Positions 12,380 through 23,398 of a stretch of DNA of 64,000 nt are shown here, in pieces (within the stretch, counting starts at the first letter, position 1; the number at the start of each line of letters is the position of its first letter). The notes beneath the pieces are model-generated. The model was not told the DNA's origin and did not search any database. It saw only the letters and a list, made by a program, of their open reading frames with translations. Source of the DNA: Talinum fruticosum (taxonomy: Eukaryota > Streptophyta > Magnoliopsida > Caryophyllales > Talinaceae); NCBI GenBank assembly GCA_021018815.1, contig JAITYX010000102.1, positions 1,178,001-1,242,000 of the forward strand, given 5' to 3'. The translations under genes were made by a program, and so were the position numbers.

Positions 12380-12449
12380 CTCAGATTGATAGTCAGATTT
12401 GAGGGTTAGGGCTGGAATTAGAATTTGGGATGGATTTATTTTAACTAAA

Positions 12450-12795
12450 ATGCAAAAATAAAATTTAAATATGGACTCATCTATTTTGAGATAAATTTAA
12501 AATTTAAATAATGTAAAATGTACTCATCTAATTTGAGATAGAAATTTATTTTTGGCTAAATGCGAAATAGACTCACCTAATTTGAGATGAAATTTATTTT
12601 TGGCTAATGCAATGGACTCACCTATTTGAGATGAATTTAAAATTTGGCTAATGTAAAAATGGACTCACCTATTTGAGATGAATTTTTAAATTTGGCTAAT
12701 GCAAAAATGGATTTACCTATTTGAGATGAATTTGAAATTTGGCTAATGCAAAAATGGACTCACTTATTTGAGATTAATTTAATTTTGTCTAATGC
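12450..12795 (-). repeat. 47-bp minisatellite, about 7 copies
   Basis: ACTCACCTATTTGAGAT-type units start at 12475, 12522, 12571, 12616, 12663, 12711 and 12758 (spacing 45-49). They sit in the Tat-like leader. The homologous plus-strand leader (41610-41750) keeps only two to three units. Confidence 0.9.
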
Positions 12796-13731
12796 AAATA
12801 AAAATACAATTATTGGACCGACCTAAAAGGGGAAGGTAATTTTAGACTTTTGGCTAAAATGCACAAATTAGACCAAACTCAAAAATGTTCATTATTTTAT
12901 TTTATTTTTGCACCCATATAAGGATTAATTAGTGAACTTGGGTAAACTGCTAAAGACTCAAGGAAGAGGATTAAATAACAAAAGTAACCACACTTATTTC
13001 ACGCATGCAAATGAAGAACGGGTACAACCTATATTGCCAAAGTTCTATGGTCAAAAAGAGGGATAAATCTAGGTAGGATAAATGGTGTCTCATAGTCCGA
13101 GAATTTAGTCCTCCGTGGGGTGCACAACAGAAAAACGTGAATTCTCGGTGCCTCTTGGTAAACCAAAAGAGCATGCTATGAGGGAAGAGGTACCACCTTC
13201 CTAACAATCAAGCCTAGTTAGGCCCATCTAGGTTAGCAATTCGAACCTCCTCCAAAAGATGTTCTTAGAGGTAAAGCTTAATGGTCGAAATTAAAAGCAA
13301 CTATGTTCAAGGCTGCCTAAATGCAACATTCCTAATGCAAAACACATTAAGAAAACTCACAACTCAAATTTCAAGTCTCACCCTCTTAATAAGTGATACA
13401 TCCTTAGTGGAGTCGCCACTATAGGAATCACAACCCGTCTCCTCCGTAAAGGGAACCAGCTTGGGACCGAGTTTCCCTACAATGTTGAGTCTCTTTGATT
13501 TTTGAAGATTCTTTTTGAAAGTTGATTTTTAAAAATGGATTTGGAAATTGGAGTTGTGCCTCTTATTGAGATTTTCGATTTTTATAATTTAATTTGGAAC
13601 AGTTTAAGTAAAATAGTGATTGGCGATTTTATTAATCATTTTATTTTAGGAATTTTTTAGAAACCCGGGATATTATTTCAAAACTAAAAATAAAATAAAT
13701 CATAATTAATTTAGTTCGTCGTAGGGCTTTT

Positions 13732-13765
13732 GGGCCAAACCGGTGTCGAAACACCGGCTTGGACC
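13732..13765 (-). other. Leader hairpin copy A1
   Basis: Read on the minus strand (element sense): a perfect 7-bp stem CCGGTGT/ACACCGG closed by loop TTCG, extended by CCAA/TTGG with one G-T wobble. It aligns with copies at 14141-14173 and 40516-40548. Structure is inferred from covariation among three copies; function is unknown. Confidence 0.7.
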
Positions 13766-14140
13766 GAACCCTTACCTGTTGACCGTTTGGTGCCAGCGGT
13801 AGCTAGTGTCATAAATTTCATGACGACGGCCATGGGCCGTGACTCGTAGGAACCACGACCTAGGGGCGGACCCGGGGCCGAGCTTTCCCATGTGCCTTTT
13901 TAGCGTAAGGGTTTTAGAAAGTAGAAAGGATGATTTTAGGGTTTTGAATATGAATTTTAGCAAGTGGGGATGAACCTTTTATTAAAATTTTTCGAGTTTT
14001 ATTAAATCTGATTAATCAAAGTTTGAATGATAGTTTTATTAACCCTTTATTTTATAAATTATTTTCAGAATTCCCGTGATCTTATTTTCTAATTAAGGAA
14101 TTAACGATATTAGTGTTATGGTTCTGCAGTGAAGCTTTAG

Positions 14141-14173
14141 GGCCAAATTGATGTGAAAACATCAATGCGGACC
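14141..14173 (-). other. Leader hairpin copy A2
   Basis: In element sense, TTGATGT/ACATCAA with loop TTTC, flanked by GGTCC and GGCC. Three stem pairs differ from copies A1 and C, and each difference is compensated on the other arm. Confidence 0.7.
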
Positions 14174-14329
14174 GAAGCCACCACCACTTACCCCGCGGTG
14201 CTAGCCGTGGCCTGCACCGGAGGAAGGCGGGTGCCGGCCGAGGCCATGGCTGGTGAAACTAGCCTCGGTCTCCGCCTAGTGGGCAGATCCGGAACCTAAT
14301 ATAATTTTTCCTACAACCGAGAAAATACC

Positions 14330-15773
14330 AAGATGTGATTTTGCGTAGAACAAAACATAAAATAAGGGAGTCGCTAGTCAATTTTTAGGAGAGAAAACTA
14401 ACAAAAACATAAAAATGAAAATTTGCTCTCTTGATCTTAGTATGGGACAGCCAAGACCAAAAAGACTAAAAATTGACTCCATCAATCTTGAATTGAGAAT
14501 CGGATTCAAGGCAAGGGTACGAAACATAGGGATAAACTCATCCGTTACGCTAGTCCGAAGACAGCCATTACTAGTTCGAGTAGTGTATTAATAATGATGT
14601 AAGAAAACAAGCAAACAACATGCGAAACAAAATTAAATCAACCAAAACATAACAAGGAAAACAATAAAAAAAAAGCGAGTAAAGAAAGTGATAAAGGAAA
14701 GAAAAGTGAGAAATAATAAAAAATTAGATCGGTTGGGGAGGAAATTAAAGCGATTACATCTCTTAAACACAATACGGTAAGCAATAAAATAGAAATAAAT
14801 ATAACCATTCGAATATCGAAATGTGGCCCTCGGTTATCCCACCTTCATCGATCCGGATCTCCACACGGGATCTCTTGATGCAACAAGCAACAATCCAAAG
14901 AAAAGGGCTAGTTTTGTGAATTGTGTCTAGGGTAGGGTAGTGATCGGTTGAATGAGCACCCACGGATCGGAATAACCGAATATTCTTTAGTTCCTTGCAT
15001 AGATTCAACGATGAAAGATTAATGCTTATATAAAATTTCAGCGAGACTAACGGTTATTTGAAGGTATTCGGGTTGGCTTTCAGCAGCGTGATGCTAATGC
15101 AAGAGGGCGTATGCTTGGATGAGAGCCAAGGCTCTCTATTTATAGGAGAGTACCTAGGTTACAAATGACCTAGGGTTTGCCTCTTATCATCTGTCCAAAC
15201 AAACCGAAATAAAACCGGAAAGGCGGGCGGGGCCGACCGGACCCCTTAGGGTTTCTTGCCCTAGTTGTGTCTCCGAGGACTCTCTAAGCTCAAAATGTAG
15301 CATTCCACCATGCTTCTAGAAGGCGATTGTCAGCCACGACGCTGTTTAAAGGGTAAAAGCTTCTAACCTCGTGTGGGTTGTCTCGTGAATCTTAAAACGC
15401 AACACTTTGATACTCTTGATCATGAAATACAACGCTTTAACGTTGTCTTCAAGTCTTCAGCTCCTTGTTTGATTTGGACAAAAGTAGAATACTTTTGGAA
15501 TTTCCGAGCACACAGCGCGGGACTCCACAATCTCTAATGGCTCGACCCAACTCTTGGATGGTTTTAAAGAAAAGAGGATTTGTGGATTGACCCAAGGTAA
15601 AAGGTCGTTTATTTGGTGCTAGGGATTCTTTGTGATTTATCGGCTTATATTGCACCAATTGATCACAGTCCAAGATCCAAAATCCACAAACAGGACTCGG
15701 GATTATCATCATCGGGCCAACAAACAAAACACGAAATAAAGTGATAAAGGACGACACTTTTTAGGTGTCTACA
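14330..15773 (-). repeat. Tat-like Ty3/gypsy LTR copy A, minus orientation
   Basis: The minus-strand start is TGTAGACACCTAAAAAGTG at 15773. The same start recurs at 22381 (copy B). Shared internal blocks include the ACAAACAGGA...TTGGATC region, a GCAACACTTTGAT-type block, a CGATCCGGATC block near 14853 and the GACTCCATCAATCT region near 14475. The U5 end, about 14330, is placed where similarity to the plus-strand copy passes into leader. No coding sequence. Confidence 0.8.
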
Positions 15774-16265
15774 GTGGATCGAGATGCTCGGTCTTGCTAC
15801 CTGGCCTGGCTGTTAGAAAATAAAAATCCTTTTTGTTGTTTTCAGTCGAAGCCGTCGAGGAGCGAGTTAAAAGAAATAAAATAGGAAAATAGAGTCGCCA
15901 GTCGGCTTTAGGAGCAAAAACTAACAAAAATGAATAAATACTCTTACAATCTTAATATGGGAAAACTAAGTTTGAAATAGGTTTAAAATTGACTCCATCA
16001 ATCTAGAACCGAGAATCCAAATTCAGGGGTGAAGGTATGCAATATAGGGATAAGCCCTTTCGTTCCGCTCGTCAAAAGAAAATCTTTATTGATTTGAAGA
16101 GTGAGTTTAGGTAATGTGTTAAAAGCGAGTAGACAACATATTAAGATGTGAAATTTAAATTAACCAAGGCATGCTAATGAACGCGATAAAAGCACATATG
16201 AAAGTAATAAAATGAAACAGATAAAGAAAACAAAAAGGAAAGTAAAAGAAAGTGGAAACGAAAAT

Positions 16266-19200
16266 TGTAACGCCCTTAATCACCATTACTTAATAATCCC
16301 TTCATTAGGGACTCATTACGTAAGGTCGCAGCGGAAGGTAACAATCGAAGGCGTTACCGCCGTCCTAAAAATAGGACAAGGCTAAATAATTGAAATAAAA
16401 TGAAATACGGTTTGGGCATCCACGGTTATATTTCAAAAATGTCTGTTAGGAGTAACTACTTATTACCCAAGTAGTTATGTCATCCCAAAATACGGTTTAC
16501 GGGTTTAGCAATATAATATTTATACAACCTAGACTTTTGTCTAATCCACAAGATAATGTATAGTGTATAATAATTCCCAAGGTCATACCTAAACCCTAGT
16601 TGAGGGTAAAATCACTCGTGAGCGTCTATGTACCTTCGATTCGCAAATGCCTCGTGGCTGGCTAGGGTTTGCCTTCGTCGGACTTGGTAAATGGTTGATT
16701 GTTCACCAATGCTTTTTCCTAAAACAAAAACAGTAAAATATTTCGAAGAATGAGTCGAAACTCAGCACGAACATTCCTGCACTCGTAAAACAACTTTGAA
16801 GAATATTTTGATTGAGCGCGCGTATTTCAATTCATTTTAGTTTGAAATCGGGGGAGAGAATATAAGTAAAACTTGCTTGCCGGTTATTATCCGAAAGTGG
16901 AACCCCTTGATAATTGATACGATCTTAGTAAGGTGCACACCTCCGGGCCGACCGAGAACCCGAGTTGAAGCCGCGCGGGTTCAGCATAAGCCCTAATGAT
17001 TGATAATTGATGGGCATAAGCCCCGATAATTGATGATTGGGCGGGGACCACTTGATTAGGTGGCAAAACTTGATTTGCAAATGATTCATTATTGGTTATA
17101 TATATGAGAAATGTTGAGATTTGATGAAACATGTGAGTTTTCGAAAGGTACGAGCAATGAACGTACTGATCGAGAATATTTGTTTCTCCCCTTTTGCAAA
17201 AATTTGAGTCACCAGCTATTCGGCAACGGAAGTGGCCTTAGTTCTGTTTAAAATGGATTTCTAGGGTTAATAATGTTTTCTTGAGTTTTAATGCTTGAGT
17301 TTGTATAAGCTTTACCAATTTATTTCATTTCCTATATTCGTATGAAAATCGATTAAACTAATGTTTGTATTACTCAACTTTCATTGCGTTGATTCCGTTT
17401 CAATTATTGAATACAATTTATATTAATTAAAGAGGTTGATTAGGCTAACTAAATACCCAATGATGTTGGTGTGATTCGATTCGCTAGTTGACTTGGATTG
17501 AAAATGGTGTACATATATATGCACAAACACTTATTTTTAATTCATTCCCCACTTCTCTCTTCTCTGTACTCGGAACTCATAGTCAAGTGGTTAATTAATC
17601 CGTCAAATGTCTTTCCATAGGAAGGTTTCACAATTTGCCGAATTGCCCAAAGTTCATACATATACCACTTTAAGGGTTTAAGCATTATTGTTAAGTCGTA
17701 TTTTATACGTATTTTTAGTAGTTATTGAGTTTATATTATATAGTTTATTTTATCTAATTTATTCTATTTTGTCTATTTATAGGTAATTATCGAATAAAGT
17801 GGGGAAGAGAAGAAAAGTCTTTAAAAGTGGATTTTTAGCTACCGACAAGCATCCAAGAAAATATATGAAGTCGGTCCATAAATATAATATGTAATAAAAT
17901 ATTTATTTTAGGATATTATATTTTAGGAAATCCTAAGTGGAATAGAAAAGGGAAACTTAGAAGAGAAGAAAGAGAAATAAACCCTAACTCTTTCACCCTA
18001 TATATACTACTTATTATCATCATGGAGAGAGACCTAGGAAGCCAGCCACACACAATCACCACCTGCCGCTTGCTGTCCACGCACCCTGCACTCTGCTGCC
18101 CAGCCTGCCGCACCTGCTGCCGCTGCTCCTGGTTGCCGCCGTCCGCCGCCGCTTCGGCTTGCTGCCGCTCCCTGTGCTGCTGTCCGCTGCCCAGCCAGCT
18201 ACCACCCATCATCATCTTCTTCATCTTCCCGGGTCAAAGAAACTAATATCGGTAGTATAATTTAGTTTTGTAATTTTTATTAGAAAAGATTGAGTTTTTA
18301 TTGATAGATTAATACTAAAGATGCTAGTTTTATTTAGTTTACATGTTTTAAATTAAATGATGTGTGAGTAGTTTTTCTTATACTTAGTATAATCTCATTG
18401 AAGCCATGTTAAATTATTTATTTTGAAACAAAGTTTTGATTTTTATTGTCTTATTGATTCGATCCATGATTCTATGATAATTTGTGTTTAACGTTTATGA
18501 ATTTATGTCTAATTAATTAGAGTGCACGCTACTTAGTTTTATATAAATTCATGTGATAGTTTAAAGGGTTTAATTACGTAATTGCTTGATCTTTTAGACA
18601 TAAGTATCACCCTAGTTAATCATGGATGGCTCATACCCATCTCTTTTAATTAGGAAATTATCATAGATCCTTCTTAAATCAATTTGCTAGTAGATTGGTT
18701 ATTAGGTGCTAGATGATGTTTTTCTAATACTTAATGCTCTGATTTGATTAAATTCTAGTACTAGTGTTAGGGTTATCAATATTAGTAGGGTTTATATTAG
18801 GGCTAGGCCTAAGTAAACTAATAACTAAGGAAAAACGGGGAAGATCCGCTAGTGGTTGTCTTCTACAGTTTAGCTCATGGATATATCAATTTGTGTGTTA
18901 ATGATAAATAATAATTTGCATGGTGGATATAGATTATACTAAGTGTTTTTATAAATTTGTTATCTTTAATAATTATTTGTTTGCTTTTAGTTATTTTCTT
19001 GAGTTTATTAATTTTTACTTATAAAGTTATAGTCTTTTATTATCAATTTCATTAAACCCCCTAAAGATCATTATTTTAGATTAGTTTTAGTAATTTTAAT
19101 TTAATTTTATTTTGAGTCTTTATATATTTTAATTTTCAGAATTAATTTTCTATTAGTTTTTATTATTTTTGAGTCAGTTTGTTAGAAATTAGTTTAAAAA

Positions 19201-21206
19201 TAGTTTCTTTTGTTATTTTTTGTGTTTTATTTTCTTTTAGGGTTTAGATAGAGTCCTAGTTTGCTGTGATTAAATTTTAGAATTTTTGGAATTAATTTGA
19301 TATTTTTTCAGATTTAATTCTTGAATTTAATTACTGCAGGTTTTTAATAAAATAAATTCGTAAATTAGATTTTAAATTTTGTTTTTATATTTTTAGGGTC
19401 TGGTTAGGTTTATAAAATTAGTATTATTATTCTGGGTAATTTTAGTATTTATTTTCGTAATTATTTTAGTGCAGAATTTTACTTATTTAATTTTCTGTTT
19501 TAGAATTTGTTTATTTTCTGCTTTAGTTTTCTGTTTTAATTGTTCTAAAAAATATACAAAAATATTTCTGGGTTATTGTAGTTTTATTATTATGTATAAA
19601 TTATTTATTTAGTTATTAGATAATTTTCTATGAATTTTAGTTATTGATTTTAATTTATATTTTTTGTTTTGTTTTTAAGAGTAGTAAATTTAATTAGATT
19701 AAAACTTGCATGTTATTATATCTTTCCTCGTGGATTCGATCCCTACTTGCCCTTGCTATATTGTTTATTATAAGTTTAAGTAGTGGTTTAATTTGTTGCT
19801 TGTACGACAAGCTTAACAATTATTTCCTCTACGGAATCCACATTCACAACCTCAATTTGGTATACTTAAAGTTCAAATTTTTCTCACACTTCTACATACA
19901 CATTCCCCTTTGTTTGCTCAATTTAACCATTCCTAACATATAACAAATCCATCAATTTCCTCAATTCTATAATAAAACATCTCCCAAACTCATTCACTAA
20001 TTCATAATCTCCCCATGAGAATCACATTCGTTCTCATTCATATAATACACAACCAATCCATTAAGATACCACAACTCGATTATTCACACCAATTCAGATT
20101 TTCCCAAATTAATCTTTAAATTCACTCCACAAATATATTTCCAATCATACTTCAATTTACAGTTACAATTGCTCGAATAGATAATGAAATTGATAATTTA
20201 GGGTTTAGACTTTTACCTTCGAATTCACGAGAGGAGGAGTCAAGGAGAGGAAGGAGGGGATGTTGGTGGTGCACGAGTAGCTCCGGCGACGAGCTCCGAC
20301 GACCGAGTTGCGGTTGGCGGTTGGGCAGCGAGAACTAGTCGCGGCGGAGGTGAGGCAGGGCACTTGCCCCGCGCGCGAGAGAGGGAGAGTGATGGCGAGA
20401 GATACCAGGCGTCCCCGGACGACGCCGGCTTCGGCTTCCGGTCGGCGTTGGTGGCGCTTGGTGGCTCGAACAGGGCCGCAGAGGAAGGCGAAGAGGGAAA
20501 CAGAGCACGCGAGGGAGAGAGGAGCGCTTGCGTGAGAGAGGGAGAGAGAGAGCCGGTGCTCGCGTCGGCTTTTGCCCGGCGTTAGCGGCGGCCGGTCGCC
20601 GGAACCGGCCCGACCGAGGGAGGGCGTGAAGAGACAGGGAGAGGCGAGAGGAAGGCAGGGGAAAAGGGGGAACGAGGGAGCACGGGAGAGAAAGGATGAG
20701 CCTGATGAATAAGATGAATTTTAAGTCGCTTACACATTCCGGAGAATTCTCTCTGGATTTTTCTTTCAAAATATCAACGTCACTATTTTTATTATGTTTT
20801 CATTTATTTATTATCTTATTATCCGTCCGATTTTATGCAACTCACTTACATTGTTACTATTATTATTATTTTGTTCGTTCTAATAATGTTGTAAATAGGT
20901 TATACGATCTGTTTTCAAATGTAATGTTTCGTTTAAATATAACCTTTAGTAACTTTTGCCGGATATCTTTACATTTATATGCGATATATATATTTATACG
21001 AATTTCTAAATCTTCTTTTCATACGTATCCGTAAATTTATAATTACTAATATGAAATGTTATTGGAGGCCACTTCGTCACCTTAGCTGCATAATTCACAA
21101 ATGAAATAAATTGAATATAAAATACCGAATTGAAGTGCACGCGCTCAATGATATTAGTCTCGTAATTGATAAGGTAAATAATGTAATTTAAGGGCGGGCT
21201 GTTACA
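16266..21206. mobile_element. Solo LTR (chromovirus-type ends), 5-bp TSD AAAAT
   Basis: Begins TGTAACGCCC and ends GGGCTGTTACA. It is flanked on both sides by AAAAT (16261-16265 and 21207-21211), an exact 5-bp target duplication. Without the element nested at 17689-19818 it is about 2.8 kb, similar to the related-looking LTR at 47852-50569. A GC- and purine-rich block lies at 20225-20690; its Arg-rich open frames are not genes. There is no primer site, polypurine tract or coding sequence, so it is a solo LTR rather than a whole element. Orientation is unresolved. Confidence 0.85.
17689..19818. mobile_element. Solo LTR nested in the 16.3-21.2 kb LTR, TSD ATTAT
   Basis: Ends are TGTTAAGTCG and CGACAAGCTTAACA, a terminal inverted match. 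ATTAT flanks both sides (17684-17688 and 19819-19823). The sequence near the right end, CGTGGATTCGATCCCTACTT, resembles the U5 end of Athila/Tat-type gypsy LTRs, suggesting plus orientation. A GC-rich pocket at 18020-18240 holds Cys- and Gln-rich open frames with no gene features. Length 2130 bp, no coding sequence. Confidence 0.85.
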
Positions 21207-22381
21207 AAAATAAAAGATTACATTAGGCATGGAGGAATTAAATGTGATTACATCTTTCTTCATAACACCGAAAACGATAAATAACATAAATAAACCATAG
21301 TTTGAAGGCCAATTTGGCGCCCTCGAGGTTGTCCGATCTGCCGATCCGGATCCGGAACCGGATCTAAAAGCGCGACGGTGATGAATTGAAAGAATATTTT
21401 TGTGAGGCTAGGTTGATATTGATGAATGATGAAGGCTTATGGATTGAGTGTGGGGAGTATGATGAATATAGGCTGAAAAGAAACCAAGAGATCCGAATAT
21501 AAGAAGGTGCATTCAATAGCTCTTAATTAGGTTTTAGTAGCATAACCCATAGGAAGAAGCCTTATCCAAAGTGAAGATTAGGTCATAAATGCCCTAGGAT
21601 TTTAGCTAATGCGGTTGTCCAAAGTGAGCGGAAAACCGGCCAGCAGAATCACAAAAATCGAACCAAATCAAGCTTGGACCGGATCCAGAGAACGAGTGTC
21701 GAGATGTGCAGCGCCGACCGAAACGACATCATACGGACTCGGTTTCCTTCCGTGTTGCAGCTAAAATCTGAAATTAAACGCAACATTTGGGGGCAAAATC
21801 CCTGAAATGCGGCACTAGCCTTAAGCAACATCGCCCATACATGCAAAGACAATAAAGAAAACCAAACAAAGACAAAGGAAGTCATGCATTAAAACACACT
21901 ACTTTGCATCTACAAACACTTATTTAAATCTTCTAGAAAGAGTCGATAGACTCCTTTTGTGAAAGTGAGCTCTGTGTCTCGGTTGGACGCTTGGAGCAAA
22001 ACACAATGTTTTGGCAATATTTGCCATAAAAAGAGGCATCGGCTAATGCGACGCTGTATGGACGAGTTTAGCTCCGTGTCTCCGTTGGACACCGAAGATA
22101 AAACGCAACGTTTTAAGAGTAACAATGCCCGTACGTGGCGCCGACCAGGAGTTGACTCTAGAGCATTGACTTGAGCATGGACTGTCCGAAGAAATGGATT
22201 TTTGGACCAACCCAAGGCAAAAAGGTTTTTGTTTTTTGGTGCTAAAGGTTTTTTGAGGTTTACGGCTTCGTCACTCCAATCGGACTCAGTCGTGATCCAA
22301 ATCCACAAACAGGATTGGGATTTCATCACCGGTAATAAATAAATAAAACGGAAAAGGGATGACACTTTTTAGGTGTCTACA

Positions 22382-22704
22382 CTAGCATGCGACATAATTT
22401 TATAGGATTCATTAAGGAGGTCGGAATCAAGGTTTTGAATTGGATGTGACTCGCAATGGTGTAGCCATGGTTGGTTCCTTCATAGCAACAATGACAATAG
22501 CTCTTTCTATACTTCCGGTCATCATTCTCCTAGATGTATTACTACCGTTGGTTGATCCTTTAGAAGAGGATCCAATGGTTTTTGTTCTTTAAAGATTGAG
22601 CAGACAACATTCTTGGGAGCTATGTCTTTTCTAAAGGTGTGGAGTGCTGATTTTTTGGAGAAAGATATGAGAGGCATATATGTCCCACAGGACGTGCCAA
22701 AATT
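22382..22704 (-). mobile_element. Leader fragment beside a primer site, minus orientation
   Basis: On the minus strand the LTR at 22705-23398 ends in ACA and is followed by AATTTTGGCACGTCCTGTGG. That resembles the TTTGGCGCC-type primer site after plant gypsy LTRs. The leader then runs left until the Tat-like LTR copy B interrupts it at 22381. Confidence 0.5.
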
Positions 22705-23398
22705 TGTAAACACAAATTTCGAGTCTAAATAAATAAAGATAGGAAATTGAGAAACAAATATAATTTGTATTGATTTTCTTTGTTTAGATACAATCTTTGT
22801 ATTGAATAGAATTGATGTAGTCCTTTGATTTAATGTCCTCAGTAACATGAATGATTCGAGGGGCTTATAGCTTGATCTCGAATGTTGATGTAAAGTCGGA
22901 TGATGAACGCTAGAGCAGGTTCTTGATTTGGAAGTCGTTGAAAGCCTTGAATATGAATTATTGACTCTTATTTATGAGTTTTGAATGGTTGCAGATTACG
23001 ATCCTTGACTCTTGGTAGTTGGATGTTGTTTGCACTTTGAGCTCTAAATTTTGCGAGATCTTGACCAACCTCAAAAATGAAGGGGAAGACCCTTATTTAT
23101 AATTTTTGGAGCTAGGGTTTTAATTGAGTTTTGGGTCGAGGCACACAATTTAGTAATTATTATTTTAAAAGTAATATTTACTATTATTTCATCATTAGTG
23201 ACACGTGACAACTTCTAATTAGGTGAAATTTGATTTTAATTTTAAAGACCTTCCGAAGCTAATTTTGACACATGGAAATTTGAAATAGGCCAAATAAAAA
23301 TAATTTAATTTTTCACGTGGCGCCATATGGTTGGCTAAAAAATTTCGCCTCCAGTAAATGGCCCCTTCAAAAGTCATCTGCTCGCACAAATTTCGAGA
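22705..23398 (-). repeat. Ty3/gypsy-type LTR, minus orientation
   Basis: In minus sense it starts TGTGCGAGCAG near 23398 and ends TTTACA at 22705. It contains TATAAATA (about 23093-23100, minus). The sequence CACAAATTTCGAG occurs at both edges (22711 and 23396). A polypurine-like stretch lies outside the start. About 690 bp. The partner LTR was not found in the window. Confidence 0.6.

Larger units (their letters stand above)
12380..14329 (-). mobile_element. Tat-like Ty3/gypsy 5' leader, minus orientation
   Basis: The reverse complement aligns with 40.4-41.7 kb on the plus strand, where the leader leads into a gag. Shared blocks include the GGGAAACTCGGTCC region, the TTCTTGTTGTGTACCCCACGG-type block (here inverted near 13110) and GGTGGTACCTCTTCCC. 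The copy stops at about 12380 before any gag. Unlike the plus copy, it carries two successive versions of the hairpin-containing module (about 13560-13960 and 13970-14329). Confidence 0.75.
15774..22381 (-). repeat. Tat-like LTR copy B, minus orientation, split by nested solo LTRs
   Basis: Outer parts 15774-16265 and 21207-22381 together correspond to copy A (about 1.66 kb after removing 16266-21211). The minus-strand start is TGTAGACACC at 22381. The two halves rejoin cleanly: GAAAAT before the insertion and AAAATAAAAG after it, with GATTACATCT following as in copy A. The left edge carries a few dozen bases of leader before copy A begins, so copies A and B lie in tandem in the same orientation. 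Confidence 0.75.

Noticed and set aside
18022..18246. Cys-rich short open frame, possibly a small secreted peptide
   Set aside because: Sits in a GC-rich pocket of a solo LTR with target duplication; cysteine spacing is irregular and comes from TGC repeats.
20308..20769. 144-codon minus frame and Arg-rich plus frames
   Set aside because: GC/purine-rich block inside a solo LTR; low-complexity composition only.
16266..21206. Full-length retrotransposon between AAAAT duplications
   Set aside because: No internal direct repeat of the ends, no primer site, polypurine tract or pol; better explained as a solo LTR with a nested solo LTR.
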